A DNA stretch of 64,000 bases from Sphingomonas sp. GTDB taxonomy: Bacteria; Pseudomonadota; Alphaproteobacteria; Sphingomonadales; Sphingomonadaceae. The DNA is taken from NCBI RefSeq assembly GCF_029239295.1, contig NZ_JAQZBC010000015.1, forward strand, positions 17,371 to 81,370, written 5' to 3'. The notes beneath the pieces are model-generated. The model saw only the letters and a program-made list of their open reading frames with translations. It did no database searches and was not told the DNA's origin. Positions within the stretch are counted from its first letter, which is position 1; each line of letters starts with the position of its first letter. Of the stretch, positions 27,561 through 36,170 are shown piece after piece. The position numbers were made by a program, and so were the translations under genes.

Positions 27561-28349
27561 TCATGCAGCGAGCAACGAATCGCCTCTGACCAGTACGCGC
27601 AACGCCAATCCGGCCTGCGCCGCCCGGTCGAGCGCCAGCCGCGTCGGCGCGGAAATGGTGGCCAGCAGCGGGCATTGTGCCAGGACAGCCTTTTCCACCA
27701 GCTCATAGGAACAACGCGATGTCAGCAAGGCAAAGCCGCCGTCCCAGGCCAGGCCCGCGCGCATCCCTGCTCCGATCAGTTTGTCGAACGCATTGTGTCG
27801 GCCGACATCTTCGCGAACCATGAGGATCGTACCGTCACGGCGGCACCATGCGGCCGCATGAACACCGCCGGTCGCGACGTTCAATGGCTGCTGGGCACCG
27901 ATCGCCTGATAGGCGCGGAAGATCGCGGCATCCTCCCCGTCCCAGCGCGCCGCTGGCGGCAGCGGCCGCAGCGCCTGTTCCATCGTGGCAACGCCGCACA
28001 GGCCACAGGACGCGTCAGAGGTCCGATGGCGAACCCGGTCGTTGATCCGCGGCGCAACGCGGCGCGCGAGCGACAGCCGCACGACCATGCCAGCGCCCGC
28101 ATCATGCACATCGATCGCGCGCACGTCCGCCGCCTCGTCGATCAACCGCTCGGTCAAGGCGAACCCTAGCGCTAGATCCTCCAGCGCGTCAGGAGTCGCC
28201 ATCAGCACGGCATAGCCGATGCCGTTACATTCAATCGCGATTGGCAATTCTTCCGGCGCCGGGCGCACGACAGACGATTGCTCGCCGTCGGCGCCCACGC
28301 GAAGGAAGTGCCGCGATGCGGCCGTGCATTGATCGACGTGATCCGTCAT
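27561..28349 (-). CDS. fdhD: Formate dehydrogenase accessory sulfurtransferase FdhD
   Basis: Transfers sulfur to the molybdenum cofactor of formate dehydrogenases. 262 residues with the conserved SCGLCG (Cys115, Cys118) and EDVGRHNAFDKLIG. No formate dehydrogenase or molybdopterin gene is present in the window, so its client enzyme is elsewhere. Convergent with the HNH gene (10 bases between). The PfpI-like gene lies 45 bases upstream on the same strand. Confidence 0.94.
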   Translation of the reverse strand: MTDHVDQCTAASRHFLRVGADGEQSSVVRPAPEELPIAIECNGIGYAVLMATPDALEDLALGFALTERLIDEAADVRAIDVHDAGAGMVVRLSLARRVAPRINDRVRHRTSDASCGLCGVATMEQALRPLPPAARWDGEDAAIFRAYQAIGAQQPLNVATGGVHAAAWCRRDGTILMVREDVGRHNAFDKLIGAGMRAGLAWDGGFALLTSRCSYELVEKAVLAQCPLLATISAPTRLALDRAAQAGLALRVLVRGDSLLAA

Positions 28350-28394
28350 CGGTTCACCGTGCGCGCAGCGCCTGCGCGATGCAAGGCGCGCCGC

Positions 28395-28946
28395 TCAGCC
28401 TGCAAACTCCCCCTCCAGCGCCGACAACAAGGCGCGGTTGAACGCGGGAATGTCATCAGGCTTGCGGCTGGTGATCAGGTTCTCATCGACGACTACTTCC
28501 TCATCGACAACGTCGCCGCCCGCGTTTTCCAGGTCGGTGCGGACCGACGGCCAACTGGTGACACGCCGTCCGTCCACCACGTCGGCCTCCACCAGCAGCC
28601 ATGGCGCATGGCAGATCGCCGCCACGATCTTGTTGTCGTCCATGAACTCGCCAACGATCGCCACGGCACGGTCTTCCATGCGCATCTTGTCGGGATTGCC
28701 GACGCCGCCCGGCAGCAACAGTGCGTCAAACTCTTCGGTATCGACCTGGTCCAGCGTCATGTCCGGCGTGATGGTGCGGGTCGGGTCAGTATCGCCCTTC
28801 ACGCCCTGGATTGGATCTGTCTTGATGGAGGCGAGCGTCACTTGGGCGCCAGCATCCAGCAGCGCCTGGCGCGGTTCGAACAACTCGGCATCTTCGAAGC
28901 CGTCGGTCGCCAGGATGAGGACGCGCGCACGCGAAAGATCGGTCAT
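28395..28946 (-). CDS. DJ-1/PfpI family protein
   Basis: 183 residues. ATDGFEDAE near the N-terminus supplies the conserved Glu18 and AICHAPW the nucleophile Cys112 of the type 1 glutamine-amidotransferase-like fold. Family members act as stress proteins, deglycases or proteases; which applies here is unclear. ATG at 28946 has AGGAG about ten bases upstream, and the longer frame is not supported. Divergent from topoisomerase IB with about 110 bases between. Confidence 0.85.
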   Translation of the reverse strand: MTDLSRARVLILATDGFEDAELFEPRQALLDAGAQVTLASIKTDPIQGVKGDTDPTRTITPDMTLDQVDTEEFDALLLPGGVGNPDKMRMEDRAVAIVGEFMDDNKIVAAICHAPWLLVEADVVDGRRVTSWPSVRTDLENAGGDVVDEEVVVDENLITSRKPDDIPAFNRALLSALEGEFAG

Positions 28947-29057
28947 CTGGGGGTAGCTCCTGTCTGGGGAATTGCCCTCACAACCCGCGGCAGCGGGGGC
29001 CGTTCCGGAACCGCGCGATACCCTGCGCATTTCCTGAGCCACGCGGAGGTCTTTCAG

Positions 29058-30068
29058 GTGACATCAACCAGGATCGTTTATCACGACGACGAGGAACCCG
29101 GCATCACCCGGCGCACGATGCGCCATGGCTGGGGATATTTTGATCCCGCCGGAAACCGCATCACCGATCGCGAGGAGATCGACCGGCTGAACAGTATCGG
29201 CCTTCCGCCCGCATATCGCGACGCATGGTTCTGCCCCGACCCGCTCGGGCACATCCAGGCAGTCGGCTGGGACGAGAGGGGCCGCAAGCAGTACCGCTAT
29301 CACCCCGAGTTCCGCGCCGCGCGCGAGGATGAGAAGTATAATCTTTGCGCGTCGTTCGGGCGTTCTCTTCCCAAATTGCGCGAACGCGTCGAGCAGGATC
29401 TGAAAAGCCGCCGGCACAGCAAGGAGAAGACGATCGCTGCGATCGTCAAGCTGCTGGACACCGCTCACCTGCGAATTGGCAACGAAACCTACGCCAAGAG
29501 CAACAAGAGCTTCGGTGTTACCACGCTCCGTGACCGCCACGCACAGATCAAGGGCAGCACATTGCGCCTGCAATACCGGGCCAAGTCCGGAAAGCTGCGC
29601 ATGCTGACAATAACCGACGGCAGCCTCGCCCGATTCGTCAAGAAGTGCCAGGATCTGCCCGGCCAGAAGCTGTTCCAATATGTGGATGAGGCCGGCGAGC
29701 CCCGCCCCGTCACTTCTTCAGACGTCAACGCCTATATCAAGGCGGCGATGAAGGGCGACTTTACTGCCAAGCATTTCCGCACCTGGGGCGCGAGCGTCAT
29801 CGCCTTCGAAACGCTGGCGCAGGCGGACAAGGCGATCAGCCTCAAGACCCTTCTCGCACCGGTCACGGAGCGGCTGGGCAACACGCCAGCGATCGCGCGC
29901 AAGTCCTACGTCCATCCCGCGTTGATCGCCTTGATCAAGGATGGGCAGGAAGCCTTTCGATCGTCGCTTCACCTGCCGCGCTCGACGCGGTGGCTTAGCC
30001 GTGCCGAACGAGGCTTGATTGCCTTCCTCGAAACGGGCGAAAACGGCACCGCGCGGCAAGCCGCCTGA
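29058..30068 (+). CDS. DNA topoisomerase IB (poxvirus-like)
   Basis: Relaxes supercoils by a 3'-phosphotyrosyl nick, without ATP. 336 residues: an N-terminal domain with PPAYRDAWFCPDPLGHIQAVG, then the catalytic domain with RIGNETYAK, KHFRTWGAS (Arg241) and nucleophile Tyr284 in ARKSYVHPAL. GTG at 29058 is the start, with GGAGG eight bases upstream; upstream open frame is antisense to fdhD and the PfpI gene. The MscS channel gene follows after 18 bases and is probably cotranscribed. Confidence 0.93.
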   Translation: MTSTRIVYHDDEEPGITRRTMRHGWGYFDPAGNRITDREEIDRLNSIGLPPAYRDAWFCPDPLGHIQAVGWDERGRKQYRYHPEFRAAREDEKYNLCASFGRSLPKLRERVEQDLKSRRHSKEKTIAAIVKLLDTAHLRIGNETYAKSNKSFGVTTLRDRHAQIKGSTLRLQYRAKSGKLRMLTITDGSLARFVKKCQDLPGQKLFQYVDEAGEPRPVTSSDVNAYIKAAMKGDFTAKHFRTWGASVIAFETLAQADKAISLKTLLAPVTERLGNTPAIARKSYVHPALIALIKDGQEAFRSSLHLPRSTRWLSRAERGLIAFLETGENGTARQAA

Positions 30069-30086
30069 TTGATCCAGAAGGCCATA

Positions 30087-31307
30087 ATGACAGCAAAGAA
30101 AAGTGCGGCGCCGTTGCCGAAGATTTCGGGTGACGAGGTCGAACGACAGATTTCGACCTTTTCACTGACCAGCATCGACTGGATCCAGGACCATTGGCTG
30201 CAGATTGCTGTCGCAGCCGCGATCGGCGCCGGCATCGTCCTCGGGCTTTTGTGGTTGCGCCAGTTGGGGCCGCGCCTTGCCCGGCGCTCGACGTCGGGAG
30301 CAGGATGGTCGGCGATCATCGGTCGGGTGATTACCCGCACGAGCACGTTCTTCATCGTCATGGTCGCTGCCCGCCTCGTCGTCGGTTACGCGGATCCGCC
30401 GGAGATCGTCGCCCGGACGATCAACTTCCTCTTCACCGTCGCTGCTGTGTTCCAGGCGGCAATCTGGGCGCGTGAACTGATCCTGGGGGCTATCGAGCAC
30501 CGGACCCGCGCAGAAAATTACTCGGGCGAGGCGCTGATGAACGCGATGGGGCTGATCCGCCTCCTCGTGACGATCGTCGTATTCGCGATCGCGCTGGTAG
30601 TCGTTCTCGACAACCTCGGCGTGAACGTCACCGGCTTGGTGGCCGGTCTCGGCGTTGGCGGCATCGCCATCGGTCTGGCGGCGCAGGGCATCTTTGCCGA
30701 CCTGTTCGCGGCGCTGGCAATCATCTTCGACCGCCCCTTCCGTCGTGGCGACGCCATCACCTACGATTCCAGCTCCGGTACGGTGGAGGAAATCGGCCTC
30801 AAATCGACGCGGATCCGGGGCGTCAACGGCGAGCAGCGGATCATTTCTAACCGTAACTTGCTGGACAAGGAGATCATCAACAATTCGCAGCGCGAACGTC
30901 GCCGGACGAAATTGGCGATCGGTGTCGGCTATGAAACCGATCGCGACCTGCTGCAGCGGCTGCCTGACATATTCAAGGAGGTCGTCGAGGCGCAAGATCT
31001 GCTCTTCATCCGCGCCGGCTTCGTGGCGTTCGGCGCCTCCTCGCTCGACTATGAACTGGAGTTCGAGTCCATGTCGGCCGATTATCAGCACGCCTATGAC
31101 GCGCGCCACAACGTGGGCATGGCGCTCTATCGCCGGCTGGACGAAGAGGGCGTCTCCATCCCCTTCCCGACGCAGACCACCTACACCGCTGCGCCGGACG
31201 GTCGGCTCATCATGCCGTTCCCCGATGTTCAGCCCATTCGCGACGTGTCTGCCCGCGGCGAAGCTGACGAAGCGGCAGCGACGGCACCGCGCGGGGCAAT
31301 CGTTTAA
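30087..31307 (+). CDS. MscS-family mechanosensitive ion channel
   Basis: Tension-gated channel that releases solutes on osmotic downshock. 406 residues: transmembrane segments near 36-58, 85-105, 110-130 and 150-172, then the Gly/Ala-rich pore helix GLVAGLGVGGIAIGLAAQG, the beta domain (RGDAITYDSSSGTVEEIG, ISNRNLL) and the C-terminal alpha-beta domain. ATG 30087 follows AGAAGG; TTG at 30069 would extend it. Located 18 bases after the topoisomerase gene. Confidence 0.9.
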   Translation: MTAKKSAAPLPKISGDEVERQISTFSLTSIDWIQDHWLQIAVAAAIGAGIVLGLLWLRQLGPRLARRSTSGAGWSAIIGRVITRTSTFFIVMVAARLVVGYADPPEIVARTINFLFTVAAVFQAAIWARELILGAIEHRTRAENYSGEALMNAMGLIRLLVTIVVFAIALVVVLDNLGVNVTGLVAGLGVGGIAIGLAAQGIFADLFAALAIIFDRPFRRGDAITYDSSSGTVEEIGLKSTRIRGVNGEQRIISNRNLLDKEIINNSQRERRRTKLAIGVGYETDRDLLQRLPDIFKEVVEAQDLLFIRAGFVAFGASSLDYELEFESMSADYQHAYDARHNVGMALYRRLDEEGVSIPFPTQTTYTAAPDGRLIMPFPDVQPIRDVSARGEADEAAATAPRGAIV

Positions 31308-31343
31308 GCCCCAGTTACGCGCCGCGCGTCACGTAGGGTCGGA

Positions 31344-31364
31344 AGCGCCGGTTCAACCGGCGCT
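31344..31364. terminator. Bidirectional hairpin between mscS and a hypothetical gene
   Basis: AGCGCCGG-TTCAA-CCGGCGCT forms a perfect 8-bp stem (10 bp if the loop is tightened) between two convergent genes. No clear T-run on either side. Confidence 0.65.
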
Positions 31365-31369
31365 CGCTC

Positions 31370-31735
31370 TTACCGCTGCTTGGCGAACAGGCTGGACATG
31401 AAGGCGCCAGCGGCGTCGCTGAGCGCGTCAACGACACGATTGGGATCGACTGTCGCACCATCGGCCTTGGTCCCGCCGTTCGGGCCAGCGGCCTCCGCGG
31501 TACTTTCGGCAGAGGAGGCCTCGTCTTCCTTGCTGCACTGCGCGCGCGCCTGACGCGCGGCCACTGCCGCAGCGGCGGTGGCCGCCATTGCGATGCCGGA
31601 AGCAATCGCTTGTCGCCCGGCGGGGCTGCTCGCCTTTTCGATCAACGCCTCCCCGGCACGGCGTGCTTCCTTCGGAACCTTGATCCCGCCAATTTCCTTC
31701 GGGATTCGAAAGCCCTTTTTGTCCTTTTTCGCCAT
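31370..31735 (-). CDS. Hypothetical small protein with basic N-terminus and Ala-rich segment
   Basis: 121 residues, not recognised as any characterised family. It begins MAKKDKKGFRIPKEIGG (very basic), then a hydrophobic Ala/Ile/Val-rich stretch at about 43-60 that could be one membrane helix or an amphipathic segment, then an acidic Ser/Ala/Gly-rich linker and a final helix (VVDALSDAAGAFMSSLF). ATG 31735 has AGGACGG just upstream. It lies 50 bases downstream of arfB on the same strand. Most likely a lineage-specific conserved protein. Confidence 0.6.
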   Translation of the reverse strand: MAKKDKKGFRIPKEIGGIKVPKEARRAGEALIEKASSPAGRQAIASGIAMAATAAAAVAARQARAQCSKEDEASSAESTAEAAGPNGGTKADGATVDPNRVVDALSDAAGAFMSSLFAKQR

Positions 31736-31785
31736 ACCGTCCTGTCCGCTGGTGTTTCGGCAAGATAATACACCAGCTGTCTTGT

Positions 31786-32184
31786 TCAATAGTCGCGAAC
31801 CTTGCCGCGCCCGGCCTTGATCTCGCTTCGCCCTTTCTTGGCGTCGACCCGCCGGGCCTTTGCGGCACGCGACGGCTTGGTCTTTACGCGCCGCGCCTCC
31901 CGCTCCTCCGCCTTCTGCAGCAATTCGGCGAGGCGTGCGCGTGCGTCTGCGCGGTTGGCTTCCTGCGTGCGATAGCGCCGCGCGGTGAGGACCAATGTTC
32001 CTGCGGCGGTCAGCCGCGATCCCGCCAGCAGCTTCAGCCGACGGAACGTCTCCGGATGCAGTCCCAGTCGGAAGACGTCGACGCGCAGCTGGCACGCCGT
32101 CGCTACCTTGTTGACGTTCTGCCCGCCCGGTCCGGTAGCGGCGAGGAAGCGCTCCTCCAGCGCCTCCTCCGGGACATCAACCAT
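31786..32184 (-). CDS. arfB: Alternative ribosome-rescue factor / peptidyl-tRNA hydrolase ArfB
   Basis: Rescues ribosomes stalled on mRNAs lacking a stop codon. 132 residues: GPGGQNVNKV holds the GGQ motif (20-22) that triggers peptidyl-tRNA hydrolysis, and the C-terminal tail is strongly basic (KTKPSRAAKARRVDAKKGR), as needed to enter the empty mRNA channel. Start ATG 32184 overlaps the end of the pseudouridine synthase gene by 8 bases. The size separates it from the full-length release factors. Confidence 0.93.
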   Translation of the reverse strand: MVDVPEEALEERFLAATGPGGQNVNKVATACQLRVDVFRLGLHPETFRRLKLLAGSRLTAAGTLVLTARRYRTQEANRADARARLAELLQKAEEREARRVKTKPSRAAKARRVDAKKGRSEIKAGRGKVRDY

Positions 32185-32827
32185 CGAAGCCAATCTCGAC
32201 GAAGCGCGCTGGCCACGGGGCCTGCCCCGCCGCATCGGGCTTGCCCGCCCGCGGAACCACCAGCTCGGCCGCGTGGAGCATCATGCCGGCGGGATGTGCC
32301 GTGCCATAGACCGGGTCACCCACCACCGGCACCCCCAGCCCCTCGAGTGCATGAACGCGGATCTGATGCGTACGCCCTGTTGCTGGGTGAAACTCCACCA
32401 GCGCCTTACCGTCCGCCACGCGCAGAAGGCGCCAGTTCGTGCGCGATGCCTTGCCAGCCGGATCGCCTGTCATTCGCCAACCACGTTCGGCCGAAGAAAT
32501 CTTGACGAGTGGAAGGTCGATCTCGCCCTCCTCGCCCTCGGGAACCCCGTCAAGCACGGCGATGTAGCGCTTGCGCACCACCCCTGCCTCGAACGCCTGC
32601 TGCAGCCGCGCGTGCGCCTTCGGATTGCGCGACAGCAACAGGCATCCGCTGGTGTCGCGATCCAGCCGATGCACCGCATGCGGCCACCGCCGGAACCCGA
32701 AGGTGAGATTGGCCAGATGGTTTTCCAGGCTGATCCCTCCGTTCCTGGGGGGGTCGACCGGCAAGCCTGCCGGCTTATCGATGATCAATGCCTCGCCATC
32801 GAGGAACAATACCCGCTCATTCAACAT
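32177..32827 (-). CDS. RluA-family pseudouridine synthase
   Basis: Converts uridine to pseudouridine in rRNA or tRNA. 216 residues: IIDKPAGLPV at the N-terminus, catalytic Asp56 in HRLDRDTSG, RYIAVL, and the C-terminal GRTHQIRVH and GDPVYG motifs. There is no S4 domain, which favours an RluA/TruC-like single-domain enzyme. ATG 32827 has AAGGGCAG upstream. Overlaps arfB by 8 bases, forming a small translation-related operon. Confidence 0.9.
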   Translation of the reverse strand: MLNERVLFLDGEALIIDKPAGLPVDPPRNGGISLENHLANLTFGFRRWPHAVHRLDRDTSGCLLLSRNPKAHARLQQAFEAGVVRKRYIAVLDGVPEGEEGEIDLPLVKISSAERGWRMTGDPAGKASRTNWRLLRVADGKALVEFHPATGRTHQIRVHALEGLGVPVVGDPVYGTAHPAGMMLHAAELVVPRAGKPDAAGQAPWPARFVEIGFDG

Positions 32828-32876
32828 GAAACTGCCCTTGCCATTGCGGAGCACCGGAGGCCAGAGAGACACTCGG

Positions 32877-33659
32877 ATGCGATCTCACCTTTCCTTCTCC
32901 TTGGCCGCCCTGGCCATTGTCGCCAGCGGATCGGCACAAGCGCAATTGTGTAATGGTGTCAGCATCGCCAAGGGGCGGGACGGCCGCGCGCTCGGTCATT
33001 TCGCTTATGGCGATGCCGCGCCCGATGCGCTGATGGCAGTACCTCCCTCGCTGGCGACGGGCACGTGTCGATTGCGCCCGGAGGCCGCCGCGGCGTTACA
33101 GCGCTTGCTCGCAGCAGCAGCCGGTGATCCGGCCGTACAGGGCCGGCTCTACGCTTTCTCCTGCCACCGCTCACTCGTTCGCCAGCAATCGACATTCTGC
33201 CGCACGCGGGAAAGTGACAGTGGGGTGGATCGCGCGATTTCCGCGGCACCACCCGGGCACAGCGAACATGGCACCGGCTATGCGGTGGATTTCACCGTCC
33301 GTCCCGCCGACGGCTGCCCGGATGCGGAGGCGTGCATGGCTGCAAAGCCTGCCTTCCGCTGGCTTACCGCCAACGCGCCGCGCTTCGGCTTCGAACTGTC
33401 GTTTCCACCCGGCAACAAGCAGGGCGTGAAGTGGGAACCATGGCATTGGCGCTGGGTCGGCACCTCAACCAGCGAGCCCGGCGCGGCGAGGGCGCGTTTC
33501 CTGTTTGCGCGCGCGCGTACGGCCTTCCCGGCCGACCCAGCAATCGATCCGATCCTGCCGCGCGTGGTACCGCCAGTCGTCGTTCGCACGATCGAACCGG
33601 CGGCGACTGACGACAAAGGCAAAAAGAAGCGGCGCCGCAAGGAGCGACGCCGCGACTGA
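32877..33659 (+). CDS. M15-family D-alanyl-D-alanine carboxypeptidase (VanY type)
   Basis: Secreted zinc peptidase trimming peptidoglycan stem peptides. 260 residues: signal peptide (1-22, ending AQAQ), the VanY zinc motif SEHGTGYAVD (129-138) and the catalytic EPWHWRW (Glu187, His190). Paired cysteines at 25, 64, 96, 108, 147 and 153 suggest disulfides. The C-terminal 40 residues are Pro-rich then extremely basic (KGKKKRRRKERRR), perhaps for surface binding. Divergent from the pseudouridine synthase gene by 49 bases. Confidence 0.88.
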   Translation: MRSHLSFSLAALAIVASGSAQAQLCNGVSIAKGRDGRALGHFAYGDAAPDALMAVPPSLATGTCRLRPEAAAALQRLLAAAAGDPAVQGRLYAFSCHRSLVRQQSTFCRTRESDSGVDRAISAAPPGHSEHGTGYAVDFTVRPADGCPDAEACMAAKPAFRWLTANAPRFGFELSFPPGNKQGVKWEPWHWRWVGTSTSEPGAARARFLFARARTAFPADPAIDPILPRVVPPVVVRTIEPAATDDKGKKKRRRKERRRD

Positions 33660-33671
33660 TTGCGCCTATGC

Positions 33672-33692
33672 CCCCCACACGAAGAGTGGGGG
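33672..33692. terminator. Hairpin between convergent vanY-type and wrbA genes
   Basis: CCCCCAC-ACGAAGA-GTGGGGG, a 7-bp GC stem twelve bases after one stop codon and ten before the other. Confidence 0.5.
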
Positions 33693-33702
33693 CGAGAGCC
33701 GG

Positions 33703-34305
33703 TCAGCCTTTCAGCTTGGCGGCAACTTCGGCGATGCGCTTCCCCTGATAACGCGCGCCGCCAAGGTCGATGTCGCTCGGCTGACGGCTGCCGTCGCCGC
33801 CCGCGAGCGTGGTCGCGCCATAGGGTGATCCACCGTGGATCGCATCCATCGTCATCTGCGCCTGATAGCCATAGTCGAGGCCGACCACCGTCATGCCGAA
33901 GTGCAGCATGTTGGTGATGATCGAGAACAGCGTCACTTCCTGGCCGCCATGCTGAGTCGCCGTGGAGGTGAAGGCGCCGCCGACCTTGCCGTTCAGCGCG
34001 CCCCTGGCCCACAGGCCGCCGGCCTGGTCGAGGAACGCCGCCATCTGGCTGGGCATCCGGCCGAAGCGGGTGGGCGCACCGATGATGATCGCATCATAAT
34101 CGGCAAGCGCATTCACACCCTCGATTTCGGGATGCGAATTGTCGACGTGAAACCCTGCAGCTTCAGCCACTTCCTTCGGCGCGGTTTCCGGCACGCGGCG
34201 CACATCGACCTCGACGCCGACCTCGCGCGCGCCCTCGGCAACCGCGTCGGCCATCTTGGCGAGATGGCCGTAGGACGAATAATATAGAACCAGAACCTTG
34301 GTCAT
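33703..34305 (-). CDS. wrbA: NAD(P)H:quinone oxidoreductase WrbA
   Basis: Flavodoxin-fold FMN enzyme that reduces quinones by two electrons. 200 residues: [12 protein letters not shown] binds the FMN phosphate, [16 protein letters not shown] and [10 protein letters not shown] are family marks, and [20 protein letters not shown] closes the site. Located 128 bases downstream of the pirin gene on the same strand; the two are often regulated together by a LysR protein. Confidence 0.95.
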   Translation of the reverse strand: MTKVLVLYYSSYGHLAKMADAVAEGAREVGVEVDVRRVPETAPKEVAEAAGFHVDNSHPEIEGVNALADYDAIIIGAPTRFGRMPSQMAAFLDQAGGLWARGALNGKVGGAFTSTATQHGGQEVTLFSIITNMLHFGMTVVGLDYGYQAQMTMDAIHGGSPYGATTLAGGDGSRQPSDIDLGGARYQGKRIAEVAAKLKG

Positions 34306-34433
34306 CGTGGATACTCCATGCTCCCTTTCCGCGGCCGGAAAGGCTGTGTGTGAAAGGGCCGCTTATAGACCCCGGTCAGAGGTGAAACGGGCAGGTTTCG
34401 GCCTCTTTCCTCCCTCCTTGGGAGGAAATCGGC

Positions 34434-35147
34434 TCAGTCGGCGTCGACGAGCACCAGTTCAGCGTCCTCGCGAGCGACGATCTCATACGTCCCCCCGCGT
34501 AGTGCCGCGCCGTCGCGCGCGTCGAACGGTTCCCCATCGATGGTGATCGCACCGCGCGCCGCGACCAGATAGGCATGCCGCCCCTCGCCCACCGTGTAAC
34601 TGACCTGCTCGCCCGCATTCAGCGTCGCACCCAGCACGCGGGCATCGGCGCGGATCGGAAGCGCATCCGGATCCTCGGCAAAGCCACTGGCGAGTGTCAC
34701 GAACCGGCCGGAGCGATCGCCCTTGGGAAAGGGCTTGGCACCCCAGCTGGGGCTCCCGCCGGTCGAACGCGGCTCGATCCAGATCTGGAACAGCGTCGTC
34801 GGCTCATTCTCCAGATTGTATTCGGCGTGACGGACACCCGAACCTGCACTCATCACCTGGACGTCGCCGGCGCCGGTGCGGCCGGCATTGCCCATCGAAT
34901 CCTGGTGCGTGATCGCGCCGGTGCGAACGTAGGTGATGATCTCCATGTCGCGGTGCGGATGCGGCGGGAAGCCGGTTTGCGGGGCGATCGTGTCATCGTT
35001 CCACACCCGGATCGCGCCCCAAGCCATGCGGTCGGGATCGTGATAGCTGGCGAAGCTGAAGTGATGGCGCGCGTCGAGCCAGCCGTGATCAGCATGGCCG
35101 AGCGAGCCGAAGGAGCGGCGTTCGATGCGGGAGCGGGTGTCGGTCAT
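34434..35147 (-). CDS. Pirin family protein (YhhW-like)
   Basis: Bicupin of the pirin family; relatives bind iron and some cleave quercetin. 237 residues from ATG 35147. The N-terminal cupin holds the metal ligands His63 and His65 (PPHPHRDMEI) and His107 and Glu109 (GVRHAEY). The C-terminal cupin is degenerate. Divergent from a LysR gene with 123 bases between and an inverted repeat in that gap. Confidence 0.92.
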   Translation of the reverse strand: MTDTRSRIERRSFGSLGHADHGWLDARHHFSFASYHDPDRMAWGAIRVWNDDTIAPQTGFPPHPHRDMEIITYVRTGAITHQDSMGNAGRTGAGDVQVMSAGSGVRHAEYNLENEPTTLFQIWIEPRSTGGSPSWGAKPFPKGDRSGRFVTLASGFAEDPDALPIRADARVLGATLNAGEQVSYTVGEGRHAYLVAARGAITIDGEPFDARDGAALRGGTYEIVAREDAELVLVDAD

Positions 35148-35202
35148 GAGAACCTCCAAAGTGTTGACCGAGAGATAGGCACCCTCGATCATCACGAAAA
35201 CA

Positions 35203-35226
35203 GAAACGATCGAAACGGATTGTTTC
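35203..35226. promoter_or_regulatory. Candidate operator between pirin and LysR genes
   Basis: GAAAC and GTTTC arms 14 bases apart, with an extra GAAAC between, lie midway in the divergent promoter region, where a LysR regulator would bind. Confidence 0.35.
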
Positions 35227-35270
35227 ACACCGCCTCTTTGGGCTACAAAGTTCGCAACACTGCAAAGGCG

Positions 35271-36164
35271 ATGACGATGCGCTTACCCGACCTGGAAGCC
35301 TGGGCGATCTTTGCCACCGTGGCCGAGCACCGCTCCTTCACCGGAGCGGCGGACGCGCTGGGGCTGAGCAAGGCGACGGTGTCCAAGGCGATCGCCCGGT
35401 TGGAAAACGACCTGGGGCAGTCGCTCTTCCACCGAACATCGCGGCGGCTGGCCCTGACCGAGGCGGGGCGGCCGCTGGCTGAGCGTGCCGCGTTGATCCT
35501 CGCCTCCGCGCAGGCCGCGGAAGAGGCGGCGCGCGATGCCGCCAGCGCCCCGGTAGGGCGGATCAGGCTGGCCGCACCAATGACCTTCGGGGTCAGCAAG
35601 GTGGCGCCGCTTTTGGCCGATTTCCTGACGGCGCATCCCGGCGTCGAACTGGAGCTGCACCTGTCCGACGCGCGGGTCGACATTGTTGCGGAGGGGTTCG
35701 ACGTGGCGCTTCGTATCGCCGAACTGCCCGACAGTTCGCTGCGGGCGCGGCGGCTGTGCACCATCCAATCCTATCTGGTCGCCGCTCCCGCCTATCTCGA
35801 CCGACGCGGCGCCCCCACCCATCCCGGGCAATTGGGCGAGCATGACCTGCTCGGCTACACCAACATCTCCGGGCCCTGGCGCTTTCGCGGGCCGGGTGGC
35901 GCTGAGGTATCGGTAAAGGCGCAAGGGCCGCTGGCGGCGAACAGCGGCGAGGCGCTGATCCCCGCTTTGGTTGCCGGGCTCGGCATTGCGCGCCTTCCCG
36001 CCTTCATCCTGGGCGACACGATCGACACCGGCCAAGTGGTTGAAATCCTGCCGGAGTGGCGCCCCGCCCCGATCGGCCTCCACTTGCTGACGCCGCCCAG
36101 CCCGCTTCGCCCGGCCCGGGTCGAGGCGCTGATCACCTTCCTCGCCGAGCGGCTGCGCGACTAG
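35271..36164 (+). CDS. LysR family transcriptional regulator
   Basis: 297 residues: N-terminal winged helix (AAALGLSKATVSKAIARLE-like region, about 15-60) and C-terminal substrate-binding domain (PMTFGVSKVAPLLADFL, GFDVALRIAELPDSSL). ATG 35271 has AAGG upstream; ATG 35277 is the alternative. Divergent from the pirin and wrbA genes, which it probably controls. The ligand is unknown; quinones or electrophiles are plausible from the targets. Confidence 0.92.
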   Translation: MTMRLPDLEAWAIFATVAEHRSFTGAADALGLSKATVSKAIARLENDLGQSLFHRTSRRLALTEAGRPLAERAALILASAQAAEEAARDAASAPVGRIRLAAPMTFGVSKVAPLLADFLTAHPGVELELHLSDARVDIVAEGFDVALRIAELPDSSLRARRLCTIQSYLVAAPAYLDRRGAPTHPGQLGEHDLLGYTNISGPWRFRGPGGAEVSVKAQGPLAANSGEALIPALVAGLGIARLPAFILGDTIDTGQVVEILPEWRPAPIGLHLLTPPSPLRPARVEALITFLAERLRD

Positions 36165-36170
36165 GATCGA

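Noticed and set aside
28278..29057. 260-codon N-terminal extension of topoisomerase IB
   Set aside because: It is antisense to fdhD and the PfpI gene; GTG 29058 with GGAGG upstream matches the family N-terminus.
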